Below, in pieces: positions 48,301 through 56,400 of a stretch of DNA of 64,000 nt. Source of the stretch: Nematostella vectensis (lineage: Eukaryota > Cnidaria > Anthozoa > Actiniaria > Edwardsiidae); contig NC_064046.1 in NCBI RefSeq assembly GCF_932526225.1, positions 496,001-560,000 on the forward strand. Reading direction: 5' to 3'. The notes beneath the pieces are model-generated. The model had not been told where the DNA came from. It did not search any database and saw only the letters and a list, made by a program, of their open reading frames with translations. The translations under genes and the position numbers were made by a program. Each line of letters begins with the position of its first letter. Positions within the stretch are counted from its first letter, which is position 1.

Positions 48301-50364
48301 TTTTGTTGTACCAGTTATCATCTTTAACTCGGTAAGTAAGCCTAGAACCCCATGTAACCTCGATGCTTGAGTTATCATCTTTAACTCGGTTACCTCCTGT
48401 AACCTCAATACTTGAGTTATCATCTTTAACTCGGTTACCTCCAGTAACCTCAATACTTGAGTTATCATCTTTAACTCGGTTACCTCCAGTAACCTCAATA
48501 CTTGAGTTATCATCTTTAACTCGGTTACCTCCAGTAACCTTTACTTGAGTTATCATCTTTAACTCGGTTAGTAAGCCTAGAACCACCTGTAACCTCGATA
48601 CTTGAGTATTCCTTGCAAGTTGCACTGTGGTTTTACTGAATTATTTTATTTTCCAGATTAATATTGTAATTCTTGTGAAAGTTTTGTACATTCTCGTGTC
48701 CATTGAAGAAAGTCCATTGACTCCAGAGGAAGGCAAGCGAGCGAGGTAATTACCTCTAATTAAACACTACAAAGCTCAACACTACAAAGCTTACCAAACG
48801 CCAAAACATCTTAACCCTCACCCCTTCTTGTTACCCTTCCCCTTCCCCTTCCCCTCACACTACCACTCCTTCACCTCTTCTACCCCTTCTCCTCACCCCT
48901 CCCTGTTATCCCACCCCTACCCTTTCCCGTTCTCCTCACGGGCGGATACAGGGGGGATGAACTGGTGGATATCCACCCCCTCTTTGCGTAAAAGGATTGA
49001 AAAGTCACTTTGCTTGAAAAACATAAATGTCTGAGGGACGGGAGGTACTGTCCATGTACCTGCTTGACTTTGCTGACGCGACAAATCCAATTCAGCGTTG
49101 TATTGTGACCTACCAAGAAACACTGGATCAGTTATTAGCCGTCTATCCGGCCATTATACTTCCCCATTTTGAAATCCTGGATCTTACCCTACTACTTCTC
49201 TTATCCCCCCCTGTTACCTTTCCTATTACGCGATCTCTTTCCCTCCCTCTTCTCTTCCCTCTACCCGTCCACTTACCTCTTTGCTACCCGTTCCTTTTTC
49301 CCTACCCTTCCTTTTCCCCTACCCTTCCTTTTCCCCTACCCTTTCTTTTCCCCTACCCTTCCTTTTCCCCTACCCTTTCTTTTCCCCTACCCTTCCTTTT
49401 CCACTACCCTTCCTTTTCCCCTACCCTTCCTTTTCCACTACCCTTCCTTTTCCCCTACCCTTCCTTTTCCCCTACCCTTTCTTTTCCCCTACCCTTCCTT
49501 TTTCCCTACCCTTCCTTTTCCCCTACCCTTCCTTTTCCACTACCCTTCCTTTTCCCCTACCCTTCCTTTTCCACTACCCTTTCTTTTCCCCTACCCTTCC
49601 TTTTCCCCTACCCTTTCTTTTCCCCTACCCTTCCTTTTTCCCTACCCTTCCTTTTCCCCTACCCTTCCTTTTCCCCTACCCTTCCTTTTCCCCTACCCTT
49701 CCTTTTCCACTTCCCCTTCCTTTTCCCCTACCCTTCCTTTTCCCCTACCCTTCCTTTTCCCCTACCCTTCCTTTTCCCCTAACCTTTCTTTTCCCCTACC
49801 CTTCCTTTTCTCCTTATCGCCATTCTAATTGTCGATCTACTCCTGTTGCTTGGCAGGGTGGCTATTCGTGGAGTCATCACCCTTATGCCCTTACTCGGAT
49901 TGACCTGGATGTTTGGCATCCTGTGTGTCAATACCGACACCGTAGCATTCCAGTACCTCTTCGCCATCCTCAATACCTTACAGGTACGTTATTGCGTCAT
50001 TACAGGCGTGTCAACTTCGACGTTATCGTACGATTTTTAAAAAAAATTTCCTGATCATTCTTTGCACCACGGTATACCTGTGGTACCTGGGCCTAGTCCC
50101 GCGCGTTCGTCCTCTCCACTTTCAGTCTTGCATTGTATGGTTGTTGATGTAATCAACCCTACATGTTTATTTTGTTTCGTTTCATTTGTTATTTGTCCTG
50201 CTTCGACGCAAACACCTCTGTAGCTCCCTTGTTTCCGGATAAGCTTGCTATCAGCAATTAAAAGAAACAGCACCGAAAACCCTCCAAAACGCTGATTTAA
50301 GGTTGTATTTATGTGTTCCAGGGTGTGTTCGTCTTTGGATTCCACTGCGTCGGAAACAGTCAGG

Positions 50365-50399
<35 letters not shown>

Positions 50400-51152
50400 G
50401 TGGTGATGATGATGCGGATAATGTTGATGTGTGCAGTTTGTTGATGGTGCGGATGAAGATGACGATGTAAATAATCATGAATACGATGATGGTTATTTTT
50501 TTGATGATGATTCATATGTTTTGTTGATATGGTTGTTGATTATAGTGATAGTGATCATAACGACTATCCATTTTTAGGTTCGTTCGTCTCTGAAAAAGTA
50601 CGTCTCCCGCAAATGGCAAGTCTTCAGCGTGCTGAGATCGGTGAGTAAAATAACCGAACCACTTTGCTACGATAAATATCTGATAGCCCGGCTAGTATGT
50701 ATTATCTTCAAATGTTCTTATAACACAATTTTTAAAGTTTTGAATTAAAATGTTTTGTCGTTTTGACCTCTGACACGAAATGCGCTTGAACTCAAACGTG
50801 AAAAGAGCTGATTTTTAGAGCATATTGTCGGCGGCTTTGATTTTTTTCCATCCCTTACCCGGCATGGGGGCAACCAATACATAATAAATAATTATCAATT
50901 GAACAATCAATAATGGATAGATTTGCCCATACTTGAATAAAGCCAATTAACAACCACATTGTTTAAATATACCAATCACGTTTTCTAAAATAAACCAATC
51001 ACGTTGTCTAAAATTAACCAATTGACCAATTACATTGTCTAAAATGAGCCTGTCCCCTTTAGCGCCCTCCTCGTAGTCGCAGCACCGGTCGCACCACGCG
51101 CGGGCAAGAGACACTCGGCGAGGTAAAAAATGGTACGACTGCTGACCTATAA
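21392..51152 (+). CDS. Adhesion G-protein-coupled receptor (latrophilin-like, GAIN/GPS + 7TM)
   Basis: Exons (plus strand): 21392-21445, 21528-21564, 25852-25881, 30974-31130, 31623-31727, 31806-31979, 33232-33402, 34036-34116, 34477-34576, 39132-39266, 40677-40864, 41245-41294, 41495-41621, 42000-42106, 43216-43318, 43775-43928, 44143-44209, 48265-48331, 48657-48745, 49857-49983, 50322-50363, 50578-50640, 51063-51152; about 770 residues. Order: signal peptide (ELILVFSFLLCLQGVQC), Cys-rich ectodomain, GAIN, GPS (YCVYWDKK...SHLTNF, retaining HL/T), TM1 LEMITYIGCTIGLICLFVSV, TM2 HLNICVVLAVAQIVFLAGIN, TM3 LLHYFYTAAFAWMFVEGVHL, TM4 FVFVGVSLASGFEGYGTD, TM5 CWISIETGLIWAFVVPVI, TM6 LMPLLGLTWMFGILCVN, TM7 GVFVFGFHCVGNSQ, short tail ending in TADL. 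Nearly all phases match. Exceptions: a 1-nt excess in an A-run at 31080-31084, a phase mismatch into exon 33232, and an uncertain start of exon 40677. This could be a young pseudogene or an assembly error, or an exon could be missing. Confidence 0.9.
23428..23925. repeat. 43/44-bp minisatellite after a 22-base G-run
   Basis: About eleven copies of a unit containing GAGACCATACGAAGACTGTG and GGAGTGGGGG(G)TGGGTACA. It starts directly after a G homopolymer (about 23430-23450) and some copies are shortened. It lies in intron 2 of the adhesion GPCR. Several overlapping frames of 130-215 codons are only repeat translation. Confidence 0.95.
24101..24325. mobile_element. MITE, copy 1 (AGGCCT...TAAACTAGGCGACATG termini)
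   Basis: Left end AGGCCTTGCTAAACTAGGCG and right end CCGCCTAGTTTAGCCAGGCC are inverted repeats of about 25 bp, with subterminal GACATGT/GCGCGAC motifs in both orientations. No coding capacity. A second copy follows within 35 bp. Confidence 0.85.
24357..24566. mobile_element. MITE, copy 2 of the same family
   Basis: Starts AGGCCTGGCTAATTTAGGCG and ends TGCCTAGTTTAGCCAGGCCT. The inside matches copy 1 (CGACACGAAAATGTTTCTC present in both). Two near-adjacent copies in the same orientation suggest tandem duplication or insertion into or next to an existing copy. Confidence 0.85.
25055..25235. repeat. Two tandem copies of an approx. 86-bp unit
   Basis: TAGAGACGAGCTGAAGTT follows GTTCTTATAAAAATAATAGAG in both halves (first copy about 25057-25140, second about 25143-25230). 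This is a simple direct duplication within a receptor intron. Confidence 0.85.
25936..26200. repeat. Two tandem copies of a 133-bp unit
   Basis: GCCTTACTTGAAATATGGGA begins at 25936 and again at 26069, and the following bases match almost exactly (TAAGTGGCCGTAAATTACAA in both). The few differences (for example GATGAG versus GTTGAG) show the duplication is not new. Confidence 0.9.
26201..29041. other. Receptor intron 3, unremarkable part
   Basis: AT-rich intron sequence without exons or repeats that I can support. Short frames (for example from ATG 27139) have no motifs or splice context. Confidence 0.4.
29050..30255. repeat. 15-bp minisatellite, about 80 copies, with 90-bp higher-order units
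   Basis: The unit is ATAGCGACCACCTCT with single-base variants and occasional ATTGATACCAAGTCT units. Toward the right end (about 29940-30190) a six-unit, 90-bp pattern repeats. Because 15 is a multiple of three and the unit has no stop, the minus strand is open for about 400 codons giving a pentapeptide repeat like IEVVA; this is a repeat artefact, not a gene. Confidence 0.95.
30256..30973. other. End of receptor intron 3
   Basis: No element recognised. An AT-rich tract, TTTTAAAAATATTTAAAAATA, occurs near 30780-30800. Ends in CCTCAG at the exon 30974 acceptor. Confidence 0.4.
31316..31500. repeat. CAT/CAC microsatellite with 60-70 bp superstructure
   Basis: Runs of ACCATCACCATCACCTT and CATCATCACTACCACCATCA repeat three times with CCTTGACCACC or CCTTAACCACC spacers. 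Intronic. Confidence 0.85.
32007..32260. mobile_element. TIR element family with CACCAGTTTACTTCCGG ends, copy 1
   Basis: Left end TATTGTCACCAGTTTACTTC and right end GAAAGTGAACTGGTGACAAT are inverted repeats, and both ends sit next to TTTAAA-like bases. The inner sequence matches the copies at 53098 and 55955; relative to the latter it is in the opposite orientation. Non-coding, intronic. Confidence 0.85.
33840..33935 (+). pseudogene. Relic of receptor exon 33232-33402 behind a G-run
   Basis: Right after an 18-base G-run, bases about 33870-33935 (GAGTTTGTGGGACACGCAGT then GGCCTCTTGAGGAGAAGAGA) resemble the exon (CAGTTTGTGGGTGACGCCGT, GGACTCTTAAGGAGAAAGGA). Translated, the exon has QFVGDAVGLLRRKDAL where the relic has EFVGHAVGLLRRRDLG. 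No donor remains at the matching place. Confidence 0.75.
34838..35228 (+). mobile_element. tRNA-derived SINE, full-length
   Basis: Head with an A-box-like TGGCCTAGTGTG and a perfect B-box GGTTCGAATCC (34886-34896). The body contains GGAGGTCCCGTCTCTTC and GGGACGTAAAAGAACCACTG. The tail is repeats of AATCCTAA (35208-35228). RNA polymerase III transcription is expected from the promoter boxes. It lies immediately upstream of the nested GPCR gene and inside the adhesion receptor intron. The shared body links it to the older copy at 20090. Confidence 0.88.
35213..36332 (+). CDS. Rhodopsin-type (class A) GPCR nested in an adhesion GPCR intron
   Basis: Seven hydrophobic helices in one open frame: TM1 VCGFVVIVVLGLALNMSVIL, TM2 ITFFVVNTAVAGLLSLLL, TM3 ending in the DRY-equivalent SLERFRAV, TM4 ALLVALPWVMSLVINTASL, TM5 TSIIYLVMNGLYLTFVLAIF, TM6 VNMVLSSLLLYILCVSPLII, TM7 with an NPxxY-like NSALSLITYF and a basic C-tail. 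The first ATG (35352) lies inside TM1. The frame is open from 35213 with N-glycosylation sites (NAS, NGS) but no ATG, so the start is either in an upstream exon (candidate acceptors at 35254 or 35262, preceded by TACTAAT) or was lost. Its own AATAAA is at 36404-36409. Ligand unknown; an orphan amine/peptide-type receptor in an anthozoan is usual. Confidence 0.85.
36410..38165. other. Receptor intron after the nested GPCR
   Basis: No gene supported. A short GC-rich patch around 37260-37350 (CGCGATCGCGCG) stands out but I see no exon there. Confidence 0.4.
38166..38534. mobile_element. TIR element with CGACAGAGC(A/C)AAAAAATG ends, copy 1
   Basis: Left end CGACAGAGCCAAAAAATGG, right end inverse CGATAGAGCAAAAAAATG. 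The ~370-bp inside is shared with the copy at 52198-52573 (CAATTTTCAAATGTTCAAAG, CTGATCAGAAATTAAGCCAA). Non-autonomous DNA transposon. Confidence 0.85.
38565..38865 (-). mobile_element. 3' end of a non-LTR retrotransposon (LINE), truncated
   Basis: On the minus strand a frame ends in ICNRICASDFGLRSHMRVHK and a stop, the C-terminal zinc-finger signature (CxxxC...HxxxH) typical of LINE ORF2 proteins of animal genomes. It is followed by a short tail with CGTATCGTCTTC and an ATG/ATC-repeat end (about 38565-38580). Only about 70 residues of ORF2 remain, so it is a 5'-truncated copy, inserted close to the TIR element at 38166-38534. Confidence 0.75.
38866..39131. other. Spacer before receptor exon 39132
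   Basis: Contains three copies of AATAGAAAATAAG(A)ATAAGC (38867-38908) and no coding sequence. Confidence 0.5.
39355..40165. repeat. 54-bp minisatellite, about 16 copies, with 12-base-deleted units
   Basis: The unit contains CATACATATCTTGTTCGTGT and TATACAGGTTGTAGTGGCGG. Several units lack 12 bases (CATACATATCTT region), so every period stays a multiple of three and long frames (262 codons on plus, 261 on minus) persist in several phases. Each unit has TTATACAG/GTTG, resembling a 3' or 5' splice motif. It lies between receptor GAIN exons 39132 and 40677. Not a gene. Confidence 0.93.
40922..41072. repeat. CAT/CAC microsatellite
   Basis: Long run of CATCATCACCACCAC-type trinucleotides just after the donor of exon 40677-40864. 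Intronic. Confidence 0.9.
41640..41900. repeat. GACA-rich degenerate microsatellite
   Basis: Runs of GACAGACAGAC and AGAAAGACAGACA just downstream of the GPS exon. The minus strand gives a Cys/Leu/Ser-rich spurious frame. Confidence 0.85.
42642..43117. mobile_element. MITE with GCCCGTTTCTCG termini
   Basis: The left end (CGCCCGTTTCTCGAAACACC then CGAGAATTCTCGG) and the right end (inverse GGCCCGTTTCTCGTAACACC then CGAGAATTCTCGG) form a TIR of about 40 bp, flanked by CCAGG on both sides. The inside is AT-rich and non-coding. Lies between the TM1 and TM2 exons. Confidence 0.88.
43277..43617. repeat. Tandem copies of the TM2 exon 3' end plus donor (5 copies)
   Basis: The last ~40 bases of exon 43216-43318 (from AAATCGTG through AACGCTACGGATAATAAG) and the first ~20 of the intron are repeated about five times, at about 43277, 43337, 43388, 43471 and 43544, with T-run length differences (up to TTTTTTTTTTTGTTTT). 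Three of the five copies keep AAG/GTC or AAG/GTCA; the second has AAAAG/GTC. Confidence 0.9.
44210..44321. other. Short unique intron stretch between the TM4 exon donor and the array
   Basis: AT-rich unique sequence following GTAAGT of the TM4 exon; the 25-bp array then starts. Confidence 0.5.
44322..48205. repeat. 3.9-kb minisatellite, 25-bp unit, about 155 copies
   Basis: The unit is GGCCTAAGAACCCTCACTGCCATCA with alternative bases at few positions (T/C in the third block, TCTAAG versus CCTAAG). It shows higher-order structure: the block around 46640-46990 recurs at 47490-47840, offset by exactly 850 bp (34 units), including rare variants such as CCACCAGG. No stop-free frame. It separates the TM4 and TM5 exons of the receptor. 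Confidence 0.97.
48310..48605. repeat. Tandem copies of the TM5 exon 3' end plus donor (six units)
   Basis: The end of exon 48265-48331 (AGTTATCATCTTTAACTCG then GGTAAGTAAGCC) is repeated with 45-bp period (AGTTATCATCTTTAACTCGG, then TTACCTCCAGTAACC and CAATACTTG). The inner units have GTTACC instead of GTAAGT. The last unit has GGTTAGTAAGCCTAGAACC, close to the exon's own downstream sequence. Confidence 0.92.
49290..49812. repeat. 18-bp polypyrimidine minisatellite
   Basis: About 28 copies of CCCTACCCTTCCTTTTCC with T/C variants; the strand is almost purely pyrimidine for 500 bp. It stands 45 bp before the acceptor of receptor exon 49857. Long frames of 219-257 codons (FPLPFLFPYPSFS type) are artefacts of an 18-base period. 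Confidence 0.96.
50364..50420. repeat. GATGAT microsatellite starting at a splice donor
   Basis: The donor of receptor exon 50322-50363 is AACAGTCAG/GTGATGATGATGATGATG, so the GAT repeat begins inside the donor consensus itself. Confidence 0.85.
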
Positions 51153-51400
51153 ACGGCAGGCTCAACAGTTTACTCGATTTAAATGATAAAAGTTTAGACG
51201 TTATAATTTTGTAAAATTGTAAATAATATGATTTTGTGTAGATTAAAGAGGCCATTTAAACCTTCTCATGATAATGACAGCCATTTACAACGCCAGCGAA
51301 AGTAATCATTTGTATACACCTTTTTCACAAAAGGTTGTCAGTGCAAATGGCGATTGGTAAATGGCTTATGGGTACGTATTACTTGTAAAAAATAAAGTAC
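51153..51400 (+). other. Receptor 3' UTR and polyadenylation signal
   Basis: Follows the stop at 51150-51152. AATAAA at 51391-51396 would give a UTR of about 0.25 kb. Confidence 0.5.
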
Positions 51401-51715
51401 AGCAATGTCAGTGCCAAATATTGGTAACCTTTAATGGGTAATTGTTTTGGTTTATCCATATTCTTCGAGACGCATGGTTACTTTCGGTCGTAGAACTACC
51501 AATCGCCATTTGCCATTTGCACTGACAACCTTTATTGAAATAGGTGTATACTGTATAGAAGAGAAAGTCTTGTAAAGAGCCTCTCTGGATTTGGATAATT
51601 CTTATCGATGGAATTACAACAATAAAATGCAATCTGTATTCATCTATAAGATGCGGGTTGTGTGCGTTCTACTGATAGAGGTTCCTGTTTTTTTTTTCTT
51701 TTTCAAGCAAACTTG

Positions 51716-52170
51716 GAGTAGGTAGGGGGGGTAGGTAGAGGGGAGTAGGTAGGGGGAGTAGGTAGGGGGAGTAGGTAGGGGGGAGTAGGTAGGGGGAGTA
51801 GGAAGGGAGGAGTAGGTAGGGGTGAGTAGGTAGGGGTGAGTAGGTAGGGGGGAGTAGGTAGGGGTGAGTAGGTAGGGGTGAGTAGGTAGGGGTGAGTAGG
51901 TAGGGTGTGGTAGGTAGGGGTGAGTAGGTAGGGGTGAGTAGGTAGGGGGGAGTAGGTAAGGGAGTAGGTAGGGGTGAGTACGTAGGGGTGAGTACGTAGG
52001 GGGGAGTAGGTAGGGGTGAGTAGGTAGGGGTGAGTAGGTAGGGGGAGTAGGTAGGGGTGAGTAGTTAGGGGTGAGTAGGTAGGGGTGAGTAGGTAGGGGC
52101 AAGTAGGTAGGGGTGAGTAGGTAGGGGTGAGTAGGTAGGGGGGAGTAGGTAGGGGTGAGTAGGTAGGGGG
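51716..52170. repeat. 14-bp G-rich minisatellite
   Basis: About 32 copies of GAGTAGGTAGGGGT with GGGG and GGGA variants on the plus strand. Four or more G-runs per 60 bases make G-quadruplex formation possible. The minus strand is the PTYSPLPT-type spurious frame. Confidence 0.95.
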
Positions 52171-52197
52171 GCTGTAGCCGCGAAAAGGAGGGTGGTG

Positions 52198-52573
52198 GGC
52201 AGAGCCAAAAAATGGCAAGTTTTCCCAAAATAAGGTCTGGTAAACTTCGGTAAGCTTGAATTTTTCCATAGAGGTTCCTTATGTCATGTTAACCACCATA
52301 TCAAAAAGCGTTTTTCTCTAATGGATTCGTCCTCGAGATATGAGGCTTTAAGTGCAATTTTCAAATGTTCAAAGTATAAATTCTCCTCGTTTGTAGGGAG
52401 AAATCGGGCTCTGATCAGAAATTAAGCCAACTTTGCTCGCTAATATCTAAATTTTATATCTCCTAAATTTCTTTAAAATTTTGAAATAAACTTTTGGTCA
52501 GAGGAACTTCTTGTATGCGGAATCTTAAGCTTATATATTAATAATTGGAAAATTTCATTTTTTGCTCTGTCGG
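52198..52573. mobile_element. TIR element, copy 2 of the 38166 family
   Basis: Left GGCAGAGCCAAAAAATGG, right inverse CCGACAGAGCAAAAAATG. The inside is about 90 percent like copy 1 by eye. It begins right after the G-rich minisatellite and a unique 25-bp stretch. Confidence 0.85.
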
Positions 52574-53097
52574 GGTGGTGTCGCACTATAAAGGAGACAA
52601 AAAGTCACTTTCGCCAGACTCTCCTAGACCCTGTCCTTACCTTTGCAATAAACTATAGAAGAGCGATAGCTACGCTGCGATAGCTATAGCTGCGGTGAAT
52701 AAAGAGCGCAGCGTATAGATTTAAAGAAATAAAAACTTTAAACATATAATGTTTATTGAGTACGTTTTGAGTTGTAAAAAAGAAAGAATGTTGATGATAT
52801 CAAAATTTGCGACGCTTAAATGACTATTGGTATTTGATAACCCTTTCAACTCCGACAAGGCATGGAAACCGAAGAAAAGTAATGGATACGGTATTTACAG
52901 TTTTACTTAGCAAAATTATATACGAAATCTACAAGCAAATAAAGGCGTCTTATTTTGACCAAAATTTTTTTAATTGAAGGATGGATTTAAATTCACCGTG
53001 ATTCCAGCAGATTTAATCAACTACTGGGATGAACATCCATTTGCATATGGTTTCATAGCCTACGAAACCACGCGTCACGCAAGGCGGATCTACGTGC
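52574..53097. other. Intergenic spacer between receptor and SLC6 gene
   Basis: No gene. A minus-strand AATAAA (TTTATT at about 52752) could serve the SLC6 transporter. Confidence 0.4.
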
Positions 53098-53308
53098 TTT
53101 AAAGCCGCATTCTCACCAGTTTACTTCCGGAGGTCCGACGGAAACCTCAACCGTTAAAAGACAAAAGAATCTATTAAAATCCGAGATATTAAACAGGCCA
53201 TCCGCTCTAAATTATCAATCACATCCTCAAAGAAACTTCCAATAAACACACTGCTTTCAATATTTTGAAATATTTTTCGCGTTTTCCGTGGTGATAATGC
53301 GGCTTTAA
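53098..53308. mobile_element. TIR element of the 32007 family, copy 2 (internally shortened)
   Basis: TTTAAAGCCGCATTCTCACC start and GTGATAATGCGGCTTTAA end. It is shorter than the other two because it lacks about 40 bases before the right terminus (the GATTGTTACGTAATCGACCG part of copy 3). Confidence 0.85.
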
Positions 53309-53413
53309 GAATAAAATTAAACGTTTGCCGGTTTCTCCGAGCTGCGATTTGTCCAACTTCCGGCTTAAATCGTGACGGCGATCTATATGCGCCTGCGCAT
53401 ACGGCTATGTCTC

Positions 53414-56400
53414 TTATCTGTTGCTTTTTGCCGTCGTCTGTTGTCTGTTGCTTTCCTCGAGTTCAACACCGTCGTTTTCGACTGCGTAATCATTAATATA
53501 ATCCGACTTTTTTAGAGCGGAAGTGACGTTATAGCTTCCCGCCCTTCTGTGGCTGTTGCTGTACTTCCGGTAGCGTTCGTACACTGCTTTGCATAAGCCG
53601 CATTCTGATGCGATCGATCTGAGCGTTCTTTTATTAAAGCATTTGTAAAAGCCTTTCTTGAAGACCGGAAAGAATAAGCACATTATAGGGAGTATCGTCA
53701 CGAAGCAGTAGAGCACGCTCGCCCAGTCAGGGTAAGGTTTGCTGGTCGTCTGGCCCTACAAAGGGAGCATTCGTATTTAACTTCATGGTATTGAAATGCT
53801 TCACGGTTCATGTTTGATCATGCCGTGATTCCCATGGGCCATTTTAAAGGCCGAAGCTTTATGATTTTTCTAATAAATAAAGCGGATAACATATGGAACC
53901 ATAGAATGTGCGGTTCTTGAGTAGCATATATACAGACCTCCGTAGATCCCACACCAGAAGCCAGGAATCATGCAACTCTTCAGCCTTTTGTAATTCCGCT
54001 AAAGGCTTATTGTTGACCGACGGACTGGACTGGACGGCCTGAACGGATTGGACTAGACTGGTTAGCAGCCTGAGGTTTCTAGCTCTCGTTTAATCATGTC
54101 TACTGGCAGTGTGTTTTCTGTTTATTATGGACGTGGCTTATTAAGCTATATACCTTGCCATTTATCTCGTTCTTATTAAGTCCTGCAAGTCCGCTCGTGT
54201 TAAATCACCGCTTTTCGCATCAGTGTGAACGTGGCCTCGGTACGTGCCTTGCCTTATCCCATGCCTTGTAATTTCTCTGAATAACATTTTTTTATCCAGT
54301 GTAAACATGGCTTAACTACTCACTTTGTCTTTATTCCACGCCTTATATGTTCTCTCATGTTGAATCACCTTTTTCGCGCATAGTGTAAACATGGCTTAAC
54401 CACTCACCTTGTCTTTATCCCACTCCTTGTAAGTTCTCTCGTGCTGAATCACCTTTTTCGCGTTTAGTGTAAACATGGCTTAGCTACTCACCTTGTCTTT
54501 ATCCCACGCCTTGTAAGTTCTCTCGTGCTGAATCACCTTATTCGCGTATAGTGTAACAATGGCTTAACCAATCACCTTGTCTTCATCCCACGCCTTGTAA
54601 GTTCTCTCGTGCTGAATCACCTTATTCGCGTCTAGTGTAAACATGGCTTAACTACTCACCTTGTCTTTATCCCACGCCTTGTAAGTTCTCTCGTGCTGAA
54701 TCACCTTATTCGCGTTTAGTGTAAACATGGCTTAACTACTCACCTTGTCTTTATCCCACGCCTTGTAAGTTCTCTCGTGCTGAATCACCTTATTCGCGTC
54801 TAGTGTAAACATGGCTTAACTACTCACCTTGTCTTTATCCCACGCCTTGTAAGTTCTCTCGTGCTGAATCACCTTATTCGCGTCTAGTGTAAACATGGCT
54901 TAACTACTCACCTTGTCTTTATCCCACGCCTTGTAAGTTCTCTCGTGCTGAATCATATCTATCATGCCTCCTACTATCACACCCAGGATTATGATGGGAG
55001 ATATGAACTTCCAGCATAGCTTCCACTTCCAACCTGGCGCACTTCCCGTTAGAAGCTCAATATCTTTAGAAAACCTGCGGAGACGAAAATTAGGGTTCAC
55101 TTAAAACACGAAAGCGCACTAAACAAGGGGTCGGACCGCCCACAATTGACACCTTTTAAATTTAAACCCGAAATAAAAATGGCCGTTTGTAGGATCTCGA
55201 CGCAGGAAGATGAATTAGCCATACATGAAGTAAAGCCCAGGTCAGGGTTCCTAAAAAGTCGATTAGCGCAAGGCCCCCGGATTAGTTCTGTTCCCGAAAC
55301 GCTGGTTAACGCTAACTCTGGGTTAGTTTGAAGGTAACCCTGCTCGCGAGATGGGTTAATTCGTCAACCTACGGTTTAGTTGGCGTAACACAGGCCTCCC
55401 AAACTTTGTAGTAGAACTAAAGTTTCATAAAATGAAGTTGCCGACAAAAAAGACGAAACACAGAAACATTGTTGGGATCAAATGTCCTAACATTTCGCTT
55501 TGTTATGCGACCTTCCACTGGGCAAAAATATAAATTTACAAGGCTTTACATGGTTTCTTAAATGTTTCTTAATTCGTTGCGATGCTGACTCGAAAATTGT
55601 GCTGGGACAGACAGAAAGTTACATGAAATTTATACTTGAAATGAATCTGTCTCGCCAGTGACACACACCAATTCGAATCCTGCAAATTACATTTTTGGCA
55701 ATGAAATGGAAGTAATTACAGGCGATGTAGAGGTGTTTCGGGGCTTCTCTGCGAAAATAAAACCACCAAAGATAAATTTGAGTTGCTCTCTATTGATCTG
55801 CTGGGTATCCTGTGTGAATTTTACTCGTCAAACCAGTTTCTCACTCACTTCATCCGAGGTTAGTAAATCGGGGGATTACTTGGCTTTCGGGAACGGTGAG
55901 TCGTAGGCTAGCTAACCTACGATTAGCGGGATTAGGCGCTGATCTAGGTTTAAGTTAAAGCCGCAATGTCACCAGTTTACTTCCGGAGGTCCGACGGAAA
56001 CCTTTACCGTCAAAAGACAAAAGAATCTATTAAAATCCGAGATATTAAACAGGCCATCCGCTCTAAATTATCAATCACATCCTCAAAGAAACTTCCAATA
56101 AACACTGCTTTCAATATTTTGAAATATTTTTAGCGTTTTCCGTTAAAAATAATCGGAGATTGTTACGTAATCGACCGGAAATAAACTGGTGACAATGCGG
56201 CTTTAATTGGCCTGTCAGGAACCGGTCCCAGTGCATTTGTGATACTCACTTATCTAAGCCATACACGTAGCAAAGCCCGATGCATTCACAGAAGCCAATC
56301 ACCAGAAGAGGGAAACCGCTGGCCGAGTCGATGATTTCCAGGAGATAGATTCCCATCGACTGTACGAAGAGTATGTTCGCCATGCAGAACACGATACATA

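Noticed and set aside
49027-50054. Frames of 219-257 codons rich in FPLPFLFPYPSFS
   Set aside because: 18-bp polypyrimidine minisatellite; only the part 49857-49983 in another frame is a real exon.
51644-52269. Pro/Thr/Tyr-rich 188-194 codon frames on the minus strand
   Set aside because: 14-bp G-rich minisatellite read in reverse.
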